In this document: positions 20,136-29,379 of the stretch, one piece after another
How positions within the stretch are numbered: the first letter of the stretch is position 1
How the letters are laid out: each line of letters begins with the position of its first letter
From: Geoalkalibacter halelectricus
GTDB lineage: Bacteria > Desulfobacterota > Desulfuromonadia > Desulfuromonadales > Geoalkalibacteraceae
Assembly (NCBI RefSeq): GCF_025263685.1
Contig: NZ_CP092109.1
Coordinates: 1,178,001-1,242,000 of the forward strand
DNA length: 64,000 bases
Reading direction: 5' to 3'
Position numbers and translations under genes: made by a program
Notes under the pieces: generated by a model
The model's database searches: none
What the model was told of the DNA's origin: nothing
The model's input: the letters and a program-made list of their open reading frames with translations, nothing else

Positions 20136-20959
20136 CCAAACCGTCGGTAAAGATCCTCTGCGTGGACGACGAGAAGAATGTATTGCGGGCCCTGCAACGG
20201 GTGTTTCTCGATGAGGACTACGAGATGCTCGCCGCGCTCTCCGGTCCCGAGGGACTGGAAATTCTGGAGCGCGAGGAAAACATCCAGGTGGTGATCTCAG
20301 ATTACCGCATGCCGGAGATGACCGGGGTGGAATTTCTGCAGGAAGTCTGTCGCCGGCGTCCCGATACGGTGCGCATCGTGCTTTCGGGCTACGCCGATAC
20401 GGCCGCCGTGGTCGACGCCATCAACGAGGGACAGATCTACAAATTCATTCCCAAGCCCTGGAACGACGACGAACTGCGCGTGACCATCGACAACGCCCTG
20501 GAGCGCTTTTTTCTCCAGGCGCGCAATCGCGAGTTGATGGCCGAGCTGAGCGATTCCAACGAGGAGCTGCGCCATCTCAACGAAAATCTCGAGCAGATGG
20601 TCGGCGAGCGCACCGCCGAGCTGGTGTTTCGCAACCAGGTTCTGGTCGCCGCGCAGAACATTTTGCATGCCCTGCCCGTGGCGGTGATCGGAATTGACTG
20701 CGATGACCAGGTGGCCTACTGCAACCAGTGGGGCTGCACCCTGTGCGACACCGTCGAGGGAGTGTCCATGGGCAGCGACCGCCATCACACCCTGCCCGCG
20801 GCGCTCAACGCCTTTATCGACGTTCTGCGTGCAAACGGCAGCCACGAAGACTGGGTGCCGGTGGGCGATGCGGTATTGCATGCCAAGGGCGCGCACCTGA
20901 ACTTCGGTGAGCAGCAGGGGATTGTCGTGACCTTGAATCGGGGAGAAACCCATGGCTGA
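20132..20959 (+). CDS. Response regulator: REC, coiled coil, PAS-like domain
   Basis: A 275-aa protein. The receiver domain (1-125) has the acidic pair CVDDE, phospho-acceptor Asp57 in ISDYRMPEMTG, LSGYADT and PKPWND. A coiled coil (NEELRHLNENLEQMV) then leads into a PAS-like C-terminus (LHALPVAVIGIDCDDQVAYC). There is no DNA-binding or enzymatic output, so it probably acts by protein contacts. The KPW signature groups it with RpfG-type receivers, and the other four receivers in this cluster share it. Overlaps HK3 and the next gene. Confidence 0.9.
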   Translation: MTKPSVKILCVDDEKNVLRALQRVFLDEDYEMLAALSGPEGLEILEREENIQVVISDYRMPEMTGVEFLQEVCRRRPDTVRIVLSGYADTAAVVDAINEGQIYKFIPKPWNDDELRVTIDNALERFFLQARNRELMAELSDSNEELRHLNENLEQMVGERTAELVFRNQVLVAAQNILHALPVAVIGIDCDDQVAYCNQWGCTLCDTVEGVSMGSDRHHTLPAALNAFIDVLRANGSHEDWVPVGDAVLHAKGAHLNFGEQQGIVVTLNRGETHG

Positions 20960-21914
20960 AACCGTCTTGTTCGTCGACGATGAACCCAATGTGCGCGCCG
21001 CCATGCAGCGGCTCTTTGCCGAGAGCGATCTCAACGTGGCCCTTGCCGCGGACGGCCGTGAGGCCCTGAGCCTGATCTGCGCGCAACCGGTGGCGGTGGT
21101 GGTGGCCGATTATCGCATGCCCGGCATGAGCGGCACCGAACTGCTGGAGCGGGTGCGCGACCTCTCGCCCGAGACCGTGCGGGTGATGCTCACCGGCTAT
21201 GCCGAGCTGCAAACCGCCCTGGATGCCATCAACCTGGGCGAGGTGTTTCGCTTTGTGCTCAAGCCCTGGGAAAACGAGCATCTGCGCGCGGTGGTCGAGG
21301 AAGCGCTGGCGCGCTACCGGCTGGTGCTGGCCCTGCGTGATGCCGATGAGAGCACCCTGCTGTCCCTGGCCCAGATGATCGAGCTTAAGGATGCCTACAC
21401 CCGCGGCCATTGCGAGCGCGTCGCCGCCTATGCCCTGCGCATCGCCGCGGCCTTGAATTTCGATGCGCAGCGCACGGCGCACATCCGCCGGGGCAGTTGG
21501 CTGCACGACTGCGGCAAGGTCGGCGTGCCGGAGAGCATCCTCAACTTTCAAGGCCCCCTCAACAGCTACGATTTCAACGTGGTGCGCAATCATCCCCGCT
21601 GGGGCGCGGAGGTGGCGCGCAAGGCGCGGCTGGAGCGTGAGATCGTCAACATGATCCTCTTTCATCATGAACGCTGGGACGGCGAGGGATACCCCCACGG
21701 CCTGCAGGGCGAGCAGATCCCCCTGGAGGCACGCATCGTCGCCACGGCCGATGTTTATGACGCGCTGACCTCCGATCGTCCCTACCAAAAAGCCATGACG
21801 CCTGCTCGTGCCGCCAGCGTCATGCATTCCCTGGCCGGAACGCAGCTCGATCCGCGGCTCACGGAGTTGCTGCTGGCGGAGCTGGCGCGTGAGGAGAAGG
21901 AGCGGCGACCATGA
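20952..21914 (+). CDS. Response regulator with HD-GYP phosphodiesterase domain
   Basis: A 320-aa RpfG-like protein, expected to hydrolyse c-di-GMP (or cGAMP) when phosphorylated. REC domain with Asp53 (VADYRMPGMSG); HD-GYP domain with HD at 185-186 (LHDCGKVG) and HHERWDGEGYP at 238-248, so the catalytic motifs are complete. The start lies 8 bases inside the previous gene. The stop overlaps the next REC-HD-GYP gene as ATGA. Two adjacent HD-GYP regulators suggest graded or signal-specific control of the second messenger. Confidence 0.93.
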   Translation: MAETVLFVDDEPNVRAAMQRLFAESDLNVALAADGREALSLICAQPVAVVVADYRMPGMSGTELLERVRDLSPETVRVMLTGYAELQTALDAINLGEVFRFVLKPWENEHLRAVVEEALARYRLVLALRDADESTLLSLAQMIELKDAYTRGHCERVAAYALRIAAALNFDAQRTAHIRRGSWLHDCGKVGVPESILNFQGPLNSYDFNVVRNHPRWGAEVARKARLEREIVNMILFHHERWDGEGYPHGLQGEQIPLEARIVATADVYDALTSDRPYQKAMTPARAASVMHSLAGTQLDPRLTELLLAELAREEKERRP

Positions 21915-23242
21915 GTGACGCGCCGGAGCAGATCCAACCCGAGATCCCGCTGAACATCTTGTTCGTCGACGACGAGCCCAACATCCTGACCGCCTTGCGG
22001 CGCCTGCTCATGGACGAGGACTTCGGCGTGCTCACCGCCGCTTCCGGCTACGAGGGCCTGGAGGTGCTCAAGACTTCCACCGAGGTCGGGGTGATCGTCT
22101 CCGATCAGCGCATGCCGGGCATGACCGGCGTTGAATTTCTCGAACAGGCCCGCGGGGTGGCGCCGCAGGCCCTGCGCATCCTGCTCACCGGCTACGCCGA
22201 CATGGAGGCGACGATTGCCGCCATCAACCGCGGCGGCGCCTATCGCTACCTGACCAAGCCCTGGGACGATCAGGCGCTGCTCATGACGCTGCGCGAGGCG
22301 GCCACGCAATACCGCCTGCGCCGCGAGAACGAACGCCTCAACCAGATCGTCAGCCGCCAGAACGAGGAACTGCGCCAGTGGAATGGCCGGCTCAAGAGCC
22401 GCGTGTTGGAGCAGACGGCGGAGATCCGCAAGAAAAACGAAGAGCTGCGCGCCAAGAACGCGCGTCTCAGGGCGAACTACCGCGACACCATCGGTGCGCT
22501 CTCCGGGCTGCTGGAAATGCGCGCCGCGCACATGCGCAATCACGCGCGCAATGTCTGCGCCCTGTCCCTGGGCGTGGCGGCGGCCATGGATCTGCCCGAG
22601 GAGCAGCGCGAGGAGTTGCAGGTGGCGGCGCTGCTGCACGACATCGGCGAGATCGGCACCCCCGATGGGTTGCTGCGCCGCCGCGCCGAGGATCTCATGG
22701 GCGAGGAACTGCATACCTATCTGCAGCACACGGTGCGCGGGCAGATGGCCATCGACGCCATCGCCGACCTGCGCGGCGCGGGCGTGCTCATTCGCCACCA
22801 TCACGAGCATTATGACGGCAGCGGCTACCCCGACGGGCTGGCCGGCACGGCGATCCCCCTGGGCGCGCGCATCATCGCCCTGGCCGATTTCGTCGACCGC
22901 CATCTGCCGCGCGGCACCGAGCGCGCCGCCGATCTGGTGCTGACGCTGTTGCAGCCGCACCTGGGCACGCGCTTCGACACCAGTCTCTATCCTTATTTTG
23001 ACCAGGTGGTGCGCGCCCATTACGGCCCCCCGGTCGAGGCCGCCGATATGGAGCCGCGTTTGCTGCGTCCCGGCGAGCTGCGGTGCGGCATGGTGCTCAA
23101 CGACGATCTGGTCAGCAGCACCGGCCTTCTTCTACTCAGTCGCAATGCGGTGCTGGACGAGGCCGCCATCGCCGCCATTCACCGTTACCATGAACTTGAC
23201 CCGTTTCGCCGGGGCATCGGCGTGCTGGTCAAAAAGAGGTGA
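21911..23242 (+). CDS. Response regulator with HD-GYP domain and C-terminal extension
   Basis: A 443-aa protein. REC domain with Asp65 (VSDQRMPGMTG) and TKPWDD; a long coiled coil (about 140-200); HD-GYP domain with HD at 243-244 (LHDIGEIG) and HHHEHYDGSGYP at about 296-307. Roughly 90 further residues end in LLLLSRNAVLDEAAIAAIHR, a segment often seen after such domains. Catalytic residues look intact. It differs from its upstream neighbour by the coiled coil and tail, so the pair are not simple duplicates. It is followed 4 bases later by the MglA-type GTPase. Confidence 0.92.
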   Translation: MSDAPEQIQPEIPLNILFVDDEPNILTALRRLLMDEDFGVLTAASGYEGLEVLKTSTEVGVIVSDQRMPGMTGVEFLEQARGVAPQALRILLTGYADMEATIAAINRGGAYRYLTKPWDDQALLMTLREAATQYRLRRENERLNQIVSRQNEELRQWNGRLKSRVLEQTAEIRKKNEELRAKNARLRANYRDTIGALSGLLEMRAAHMRNHARNVCALSLGVAAAMDLPEEQREELQVAALLHDIGEIGTPDGLLRRRAEDLMGEELHTYLQHTVRGQMAIDAIADLRGAGVLIRHHHEHYDGSGYPDGLAGTAIPLGARIIALADFVDRHLPRGTERAADLVLTLLQPHLGTRFDTSLYPYFDQVVRAHYGPPVEAADMEPRLLRPGELRCGMVLNDDLVSSTGLLLLSRNAVLDEAAIAAIHRYHELDPFRRGIGVLVKKR

Positions 23243-23246
23243 CATC

Positions 23247-23897
23247 GTGATCGAGTTCAACCGCGCGGACAACAAAATGGTGCTCAAGCTCGTCTACTAC
23301 GGGCCGGCGCTCTCGGGCAAGACCACCAACCTGCTCCAGCTGCACGAATTGCTGAGGCGCGAGGGGCGTGGCGACCTGATGGTGCTCGACACCCGCGACG
23401 ACCGCACCATCTACTTCGATTTGCTGCCGTTTTTCCTCACCGCCCCCAGCGGGCTGCGCATCAAGATCAAAGTGTACACGGTGCCGGGACAGGTACGCCA
23501 TGATGCGACCCGCAAGGCGGTGTTGCAGCGCGCCGACGGCGTGGCGTTCATCGCCGATTCCCAGCTCTCAGAAACGGGCAACAACGTGGCGAGCTTTGAA
23601 AACCTGGAAAGAAATCTCGCCCTGGTGGGACTCGACATCGCCACCATCCCGTTGGTGATCCAGTTCAACAAGCGCGATCTGCCCGGCGTGGTCAGCGAGG
23701 CGGATATCGAGCGGGTCTGGCGGCCCACGGGCATTCCCATCCATCTGGCCGCGGCGCTCAACGGCGAGGGCGTGCTGGAAACTTTTTCCGCCCTGGCCGA
23801 CCGGACCTATACGCAACTCGACGAAAAATGGGGCCTGGCGGCCGAGCACGGACTCGCGCGGGAAGATTTTCTGCGGCAACTGGTGGTGCCGGGCTAG
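23247..23897 (+). CDS. mglA: MglA-type small Ras-like GTPase
   Basis: A 216-aa prokaryotic small GTPase related to MglA, which sets cell polarity and positions type IV pilus or gliding machinery. P-loop GPALSGKT (19-26), switch/G3 motif TVPGQ, and NKRDLP for guanine specificity are present. I use the GTG at 23247-23249 (MIEFNRADNK) behind an AAAGAGGTGA ribosome site. No MglB/roadblock GAP gene is adjacent. It sits inside an operon of receivers and kinases, upstream of a REC-PilB fusion, which fits a polarity output. Its TAG stop (23895-23897) lies within the left terminal repeat of element A. Confidence 0.9.
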   Translation: MIEFNRADNKMVLKLVYYGPALSGKTTNLLQLHELLRREGRGDLMVLDTRDDRTIYFDLLPFFLTAPSGLRIKIKVYTVPGQVRHDATRKAVLQRADGVAFIADSQLSETGNNVASFENLERNLALVGLDIATIPLVIQFNKRDLPGVVSEADIERVWRPTGIPIHLAAALNGEGVLETFSALADRTYTQLDEKWGLAAEHGLAREDFLRQLVVPG

Positions 23898-24075
23898 CCC
23901 GAATTATTCATGAAGACTTCTGCTGCAACCGCCCATTGCGCGCCATCTCAAGCCGTGCTCGCTCCTTGCGCTTCGACGTACTGCAAGTACGTCTGTAGGG
24001 CAACTCCCTGCGCTTGGCTTGATCTGACGAGCACTGGTCGGTTTCGCGACAAAGCCTCATGAATAATCCGGGCTA
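23895..24075. repeat. Element A: 181-bp inverted-repeat (MITE-like) element
   Basis: Terminal inverted repeats of 19 bases (23895-23913 and 24057-24075) match at 18 positions; the left one begins TAGCCCGAATTATTCATGA. The interior is itself palindromic: GACGTACT-GCA-AGTACGTC at 23975-23993, plus nested TCAAGCC/GGCTTGA and GTGCTCG/CGAGCAC arms. It has no ORF. The left repeat contains the TAG stop codon of mglA. This is the form of a non-autonomous mobile or REP-like element. Confidence 0.75.
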
Positions 24076-24097
24076 ACCTATCAAAAGGACATCTATT

Positions 24098-25402
24098 ATG
24101 GCCAACATCGAATGTATCGAGTTTCTGGTCGGCACCGAACGAGGGCTTCGCGAGGTTCTCGGCGCAGCCGAGGTGGAGCCGTTGCTGCGCGCCGCCGTTG
24201 CGGCCGGCGCCGACCGCGCCTTGGTGGCGGCGGATGGTGAAACTTTGTGGCAATGGCCTGAGAGTCGGGGATTTGCCCAGGTTGACTCGGTGGTTGCGGC
24301 CGAAGCGCTGCCTCTGATTCTGGAAGGTGAGCCGGTCGGAGAGGTGCGCCTTGAGGCCCAGGAGCCGCGGGAGGCTCTGCGGGCCTTGACGCAAATGGCC
24401 GCGGCGGCTCTGAACAGCGCCATTCACGCCAACCTCAAGCGCATGTTGACCACCGAGATTCACACCCAGGTGGTCAATCAATCCTACGAGGAGCTGCTCG
24501 CCGCCAACCGCGAGTTGCGCGCCTCGGAGGCGCGCTATCGGGAGCTGGCGGAAAATCTGGAGGTGCGGGTGCGCGAACGCACGGCCGAACTCGAGCGGGC
24601 CTGGGCCTGCGTGCTGCGCCGGGAGAAAATGGCGGCGGTCGGGCAGTTGGCCGCCGGCATGGCTCATGAGATCAACAACCCCCTGGGCTTTATCCTGAGC
24701 AACCTCAACACCTTGCAGAAATATGTCGGGCGCTACGTGGACATGCTGGAATTTTTTCAGCATCGCATCGGTGCCTGCCTGAGCGCCGACCTGCAGGAGG
24801 CGGTGCGGCAGAAGTGGCGCGAACTGCGGATCGATTTCGTCACCGATGACATTGCGGCGCTGCTGCCCGAATGCATCGTGGGAGCCGAGCGGGTCAAAGC
24901 CATCATCGCCGATTTGCGCGGTTTCGCCCATATCGATGCCCAGGAGAATGCCCCGGTCGCCATTGACCAGGCCCTGGAGCGCACCTTGGCGGTCATGGCC
25001 GCGGAGATTCCCGCCGATGCGCGCATCGCCCGGCAGTTGGCGTCGCTTCCCGAACTGCTCGGCAACGGCGCCCTGCTTTGCCAGGCCTTCATGAATCTGA
25101 TCCGCAATGCGCTCCAGGCGCGGCCGCAGGGCTTGGAACTTGAGATTTCTGGAGAACACCAGGGCACCGAGATTGCGTTGCGGTTCAGGGACAACGGTCC
25201 GGGAATTGCAAAAGAATTGCGTTCCAAGGTCTTCGAGCCGTTTTTCACCACCCGCGAGGTCGGCCAGGGCGTCGGCCTGGGGCTGACGGTGGTGCACGAT
25301 GCGGCCGCGGCCTTTGGTGGTCGCGTCGAGGTACGCGAGGCGCCCGGCGGCGGCGCCGAGTTTGTTCTTTTTCTGCCGCAAAGAGGTGGCGGCCATGGCT
25401 AG
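24098..25402 (+). CDS. Soluble sensor histidine kinase (HK4)
   Basis: A 434-aa kinase with no membrane segment. Residues 1-115 form an unrecognised, possibly GAF-like sensor (ADGETLWQWPESRGFAQVDS). Then comes a coiled coil, a transmitter with GMAHEINNP (His about 190), N-box NLIRNALQAR, G1 DNGPGIA and G2 GVGLGLT. The transmitter is clearly more divergent than HK1-3. ATG 24098-24100 has AAAAGGA upstream. The stop overlaps the start of the REC-PilB gene by 8 bases, so this kinase is the best candidate partner for that receiver. It resumes the operon after element A. Confidence 0.92.
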   Translation: MANIECIEFLVGTERGLREVLGAAEVEPLLRAAVAAGADRALVAADGETLWQWPESRGFAQVDSVVAAEALPLILEGEPVGEVRLEAQEPREALRALTQMAAAALNSAIHANLKRMLTTEIHTQVVNQSYEELLAANRELRASEARYRELAENLEVRVRERTAELERAWACVLRREKMAAVGQLAAGMAHEINNPLGFILSNLNTLQKYVGRYVDMLEFFQHRIGACLSADLQEAVRQKWRELRIDFVTDDIAALLPECIVGAERVKAIIADLRGFAHIDAQENAPVAIDQALERTLAVMAAEIPADARIARQLASLPELLGNGALLCQAFMNLIRNALQARPQGLELEISGEHQGTEIALRFRDNGPGIAKELRSKVFEPFFTTREVGQGVGLGLTVVHDAAAAFGGRVEVREAPGGGAEFVLFLPQRGGGHG

Positions 25403-27860
25403 GTTCGCGGAACTGTTTCGCAACTTGGGCGCTGACGGGGAGGCGGTGGGGGAAGCTCCGGAAAAGCCCGCCGAGAGCACCCCGGCGGAAGAGCCCTTCA
25501 CGCTGCTGCTGGTCGATGACGAGCCGGGCGTGCTGCGCTCTTTGCAGCGCATCTTCATCGATGAAAACTATCGGATCCTGCTCGCCGAGGACGCCGCCCG
25601 CGCCCTCGATCTGCTCAGCGCCAACCAGGTCCATCTGATCATCAGCGATCATCGCATGCCCGGCATGACCGGGGCCGAGCTGCTGCGCCAGGTCAAGGAG
25701 CGCTGGCCGCAGGTGATCCGCATCATGCTCACCGGCTACGCCGACGTGCAATCCATCATGGGCGCGGTGAACGAGGGCGCGGTTTTCAAATTCATCACCA
25801 AGCCCTGGAACGATGAGGATCTGCGCCTGACGGTGAGCCTGGGGCTGCAGCAGTATGTGCTGATCCGCGAAAACCGCCGCCTGCGCGAACTGACGCGCAC
25901 CCAGCAGGAAAAACTCAAAAACAGCACCGGGCTGCTGAGTGAAAATCGCGGCATTCTGCCGACCATCCTGGAAAAAGCCGGTCTGGTGACGCGCCAGGGC
26001 TTCGAGCGCGCCCAGCGCGAGCGCCACGCCGATGAATTCATCACCGAAACCCTCGAGCGACTCGGCCTGGCCAAGGAGCGCCAGGTTGCCAGGGCGGTGC
26101 AGCAGCACCTCAACCTGGAGATGGTCGATCTCAGGGAGGTCGCCGTGGCGCGTGAGGTGGCGCGCTTTCTGCCGCGCGATCTGTGTCTGCGCAATCGCAT
26201 TCTGCCCCTGCGTCTGGAGGGCAACCGCTTGACCCTGGCCATGGCCGATCCGTCGGATTTCTACAAGTGCGACAACATCGCCATGATGACCGGCCTCAAG
26301 GTGCACAGCCAGGTGGCCCTGGGATCGGAGATCGCCCACAAGCTCAACGAAGTTTGGGAACAGAGTGGCGAATTGGCGGATGTCCTCGGTGATATTCCCG
26401 ACATCGAGCCCATCGACGAGGTCGATATCATCATCGAGGAGGACGAGGCCGACGTCAACGTCCAGGAGTTGCTCGACTCGACGGAAATTCCGCCCATCAT
26501 CCGCATCGTCAACGCCATCATCTCCGAGGCGGTGCGCTATCGCGCCAGCGACATCCACATCGAGCCCAAAACCCGTTGTAGCATCGTGCGCTACCGCATC
26601 GACGGCATTTTGCACAGCAAGATCAAGATTCCCGCCGACCTGCACCCGGCCACCGTGTCACGGGTCAAGATCATGGCGCGCCTCGACATCGCCGAGCGGC
26701 GCAAGCCGCAGGACGGTCGCATCACGGTGCGCGCGGGAACGCGCCTGGTGGATGTGCGTGTTTCGACCATGCCGACCATCAGCGGCGAAAAGCTGGTCAT
26801 GCGCATCCTCGACAAGCATGCCGCCATCCGCGACCTCGAAGAGTTGGGGCTATTGAGGGAGGATTGTCGCCGCCTGCAGCGGGTGATTCGCAAGCCCCAG
26901 GGCATCTTCATCGCCACCGGACCCACCGGCAGCGGCAAGACCACTCTGCTCTATTCGGTGCTCAAGGACATGATGCAGAGCACCAAAAACTTCGAGACCA
27001 TCGAGGATCCCGTCGAATATTTTCTCGAGGAAGCCAATCAGGTGTTCGTCCATGACCGTATCGGGCTGTCCTTCGCCTCGGTGTTGCGCGCCACCATGCG
27101 CCAGGATCCCGATGTCATCCTGGTGGGTGAAATCCGCGACCTGGACACCGCCGATGTGGCCTTCAAGGCGGCGCTCACCGGTCACATGGTGCTGACCACC
27201 CTGCACACCAACAATTCCATCGCCAGCATCACGCGCCTGATCGATCTGGGCATCAAGCCTTATCTGATCGCCTCGGCCCTGGAGGGAATCGTCGCCCAGC
27301 GCCTGGTGCGGCGCATCTGCCGTCACTGCCGGGCGCCCGAGGAGCCCGATGCCGAGGCCCTGGATCTGCTGCGCATATCCGCCGATTACCTCAAGGGGCG
27401 CAACCTGCGCGGCCGCGGCTGTCCCCGCTGCAACAATACCGGGTATGCCGGGCGCGTGGGGGTCTTCGAGATCTTCACCATGAACGATGAGTTTCGTCAT
27501 TTCATCTGCGAGAGCTACCGGGAAGGCGAGCTGGTGGAGATGGCCCGTGCCGGCGGCATGAAGCTGCTCATCGACGACGGCATCGAGAAGGTGCGCCAGG
27601 GGGAGACGACCCTGGAGGAATTGCTGCGCGTGGTGGGTCCGCAGATTCGTCATGAGCGTTCCTGTCCGCACTGTGAGCGGCGCATCGAGGCGCGGTTTCC
27701 CTTTTGTCCCTACTGCGGACATTTTCGCCAGGAAATCTGCGCGCGCTGCCGGCTGCCCCAGGAACGGGACTGGCTGGTGTGCGCCTTTTGTGGGGAAAAA
27801 CGCACCGGCGCGGTGGAGCCGGAGACAACCTCGCGGTTTGAGAAAGGGAGTGCGCCATGA
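25395..27860 (+). CDS. REC domain fused to PilB/GspE-type ATPase with extra zinc ribbons
   Basis: An 821-aa fusion. The receiver (about 35-150) has Asp85 in ISDHRMPGMTG and TKPWND. A GspE N-terminal (MshEN-like) domain follows, then the hexameric secretion ATPase: Walker A GPTGSGKTT (about 509-517), Walker B with DVILVGEIRD, and HMVLTTLHTN. The standard tetracysteine pair CRHC and CPRCNNTG (from 676) is intact. Beyond it the last ~65 residues add four further CxxC pairs (CPHC, CPYC, CARC, CAFC). PilB/GspE proteins power type IV pilus extension or type II secretion; a receiver at the front suggests direct phospho-control. ATG 25395 chosen because the longer frame runs into HK4. No other pilus genes are nearby. 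Confidence 0.9.
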   Translation: MARFAELFRNLGADGEAVGEAPEKPAESTPAEEPFTLLLVDDEPGVLRSLQRIFIDENYRILLAEDAARALDLLSANQVHLIISDHRMPGMTGAELLRQVKERWPQVIRIMLTGYADVQSIMGAVNEGAVFKFITKPWNDEDLRLTVSLGLQQYVLIRENRRLRELTRTQQEKLKNSTGLLSENRGILPTILEKAGLVTRQGFERAQRERHADEFITETLERLGLAKERQVARAVQQHLNLEMVDLREVAVAREVARFLPRDLCLRNRILPLRLEGNRLTLAMADPSDFYKCDNIAMMTGLKVHSQVALGSEIAHKLNEVWEQSGELADVLGDIPDIEPIDEVDIIIEEDEADVNVQELLDSTEIPPIIRIVNAIISEAVRYRASDIHIEPKTRCSIVRYRIDGILHSKIKIPADLHPATVSRVKIMARLDIAERRKPQDGRITVRAGTRLVDVRVSTMPTISGEKLVMRILDKHAAIRDLEELGLLREDCRRLQRVIRKPQGIFIATGPTGSGKTTLLYSVLKDMMQSTKNFETIEDPVEYFLEEANQVFVHDRIGLSFASVLRATMRQDPDVILVGEIRDLDTADVAFKAALTGHMVLTTLHTNNSIASITRLIDLGIKPYLIASALEGIVAQRLVRRICRHCRAPEEPDAEALDLLRISADYLKGRNLRGRGCPRCNNTGYAGRVGVFEIFTMNDEFRHFICESYREGELVEMARAGGMKLLIDDGIEKVRQGETTLEELLRVVGPQIRHERSCPHCERRIEARFPFCPYCGHFRQEICARCRLPQERDWLVCAFCGEKRTGAVEPETTSRFEKGSAP

Positions 27861-28408
27861 AGAATGCCGTTCTGGTGGTGGACGACGAACCCAGTGTCAT
27901 TCGCGCCATCGCGCGCGCCTTGCAGGATGAAGAGGTGGAGGTCGTCGGCGCCAACAGCGCCGAGGAGGCCGAGGCCTTACTGGAGCACCAGGCGTTCAAG
28001 GTCGTGATCTCCGACCAGTGCATGCCGGGCATGGAAGGCAGCGAGTTTCTCGCCCGCGTGAGTTTGCGTCACCCCGAGATCGTGCGCATCATGCTCACCG
28101 GACATGCCACCCTCACCGGGATCATGGAGGCGGTCAATCGTGGCGAGATCTATCGCTTTTTCACCAAGCCCTGGTCGGATTTGGAGCTGCGTTTCGCCTT
28201 GCGGTCGGCGTTTGAAAAATATGATCTCGAAACCCGCGTGCGGCGCCTGATGGCGGTGGCGCGCTGCCAGACCCTGCGCTTGCGGCAACTGGAACGCGAG
28301 CATCCGGGCATCACCCGCATCCAGCGGCATGCCGGGGCCCACGACCTGCCGCTTCTTGACGAGGAAGAAATCGCTGTGCTGCTGCGCGACCTCGGGGTTG
28401 AAGTCTGA
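27857..28408 (+). CDS. Response regulator: REC domain with short C-terminal extension
   Basis: A 183-aa receiver with Asp53 in ISDQCMPGMEG, LTGHATL and TKPWSD. About 60 helical residues follow, with no recognisable output domain. It may act as a phosphate sink, an intermediate in the relay, or a protein-protein effector. It overlaps the REC-PilB gene by 4 bases (ATGA) and is the last tightly coupled gene of the operon. Confidence 0.9.
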   Translation: MKNAVLVVDDEPSVIRAIARALQDEEVEVVGANSAEEAEALLEHQAFKVVISDQCMPGMEGSEFLARVSLRHPEIVRIMLTGHATLTGIMEAVNRGEIYRFFTKPWSDLELRFALRSAFEKYDLETRVRRLMAVARCQTLRLRQLEREHPGITRIQRHAGAHDLPLLDEEEIAVLLRDLGVEV

Positions 28409-28521
28409 CCCGAGGGGCTTGATTATTTCCGCCCCCTGAATTTCTTCTCCCCCTTTTCCTTGCCCTGGCTTGGCGTATACTTGTTGCAAGGTTTTTGATC
28501 TCCATGTCGGGAGGTGTGGTG

Positions 28522-28791
28522 ATGAGTGATTCTCAACTCGATTTGGTGCGGCGCAGGATTGCCCAGGATCAGCGCTTGGCCGGGTGCAGCGCTACGCGCG
28601 AGGGCCAGGAGTTACATCTGGCGCGCGGCGATGATTTGTTCGCGCGTCTGATTCCCGCCGCCGGCGAGGGTCTGTGGCGCATGGAATACTTTCACAATCA
28701 GGAGCGCTGGGAAATCATCGAATTCCAGGGTCCCCTGGATGCCTGCCTGGATTTTCTCGGCGAGCACCCCCACTATCTTTTTTTTCAATAG
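28522..28791 (+). CDS. Small conserved-looking hypothetical protein
   Basis: An 89-aa soluble protein (MSDSQLDLVRRRIAQDQRL). It ends in an aromatic-rich part (LWRMEYFHNQERWEIIEFQG). ATG 28522-28524 has GGGAGG upstream; an in-frame ATG at 28504 is an alternative. A possible -10 element TATACT lies at 28476-28481. Not recognised. It sits between the signalling operon and the HEAT-repeat gene, 12 bases from the latter. Confidence 0.7.
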   Translation: MSDSQLDLVRRRIAQDQRLAGCSATREGQELHLARGDDLFARLIPAAGEGLWRMEYFHNQERWEIIEFQGPLDACLDFLGEHPHYLFFQ

Positions 28792-28803
28792 CGGACAAAT
28801 TTT

Positions 28804-29379
28804 ATGCTGGAGCGTCGACGCCAGGCTCTGTTAACAGCTTTGGAGGATGTCGATCCTCAGGTGCGCGCGGCCGCGGCCGCCGCTTTGGAAACCCTTGAGC
28901 CGCAACTGCACCTCGCCCACCTGCTCGATGGGCTGGCGGCCGCGGATCGTGGCCACCGCATTCACTGCCTGTTCGCGCTCGAGAAGGTGCGCGCCCCCGG
29001 GGTTCTCGAGGCTTTGCTCAAATTGCTTGAAGACCCGGACGCGGATGTGCGCGCCGCGACGGTCCAGGTGCTGGGCGCGCGTGCCGAGGCCCGCGCCCTG
29101 CCCGAACTGGTCAAGCGCCTGCGCGATGGCGAACCCTCGGTACGCATGTATGCCGCCGAGGCCCTCGGCGCTTACCGCGATGCGCGGCTGGTGCCCTATC
29201 TGGCGGCGGTGCTCAAGGATGAGGACAGCGGTGTGGTCGAAGGGGCGACGCGCTCCTTGGGGCGCATCGGAGCGGGAGATGCGGAAAAATATCTGCTGGC
29301 GCTGCTGCGTGATCAGCGTGCCGCGGTGCGCGCCGCCGCCGCCCAGGCCTTGGCGAGCCTGGAAATTCAGAGATGTTGA
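28804..29379 (+). CDS. HEAT-repeat protein
   Basis: A 191-aa all-helical protein of about five HEAT/PBS-lyase-type repeats (DPDADVRAATVQVLGARAEA, DGEPSVRMYAAEALGAYRDA, DEDSGVVEGATRSLGRIGAG). Such repeats are scaffolds for protein binding. There is no ribosome site of note before ATG 28804. The 3' end overlaps the convergent HD-GYP gene by 13 bases. A much larger HEAT protein lies just beyond that gene, so HEAT scaffolds flank the HD-GYP enzyme on both sides. Confidence 0.85.
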   Translation: MLERRRQALLTALEDVDPQVRAAAAAALETLEPQLHLAHLLDGLAAADRGHRIHCLFALEKVRAPGVLEALLKLLEDPDADVRAATVQVLGARAEARALPELVKRLRDGEPSVRMYAAEALGAYRDARLVPYLAAVLKDEDSGVVEGATRSLGRIGAGDAEKYLLALLRDQRAAVRAAAAQALASLEIQRC

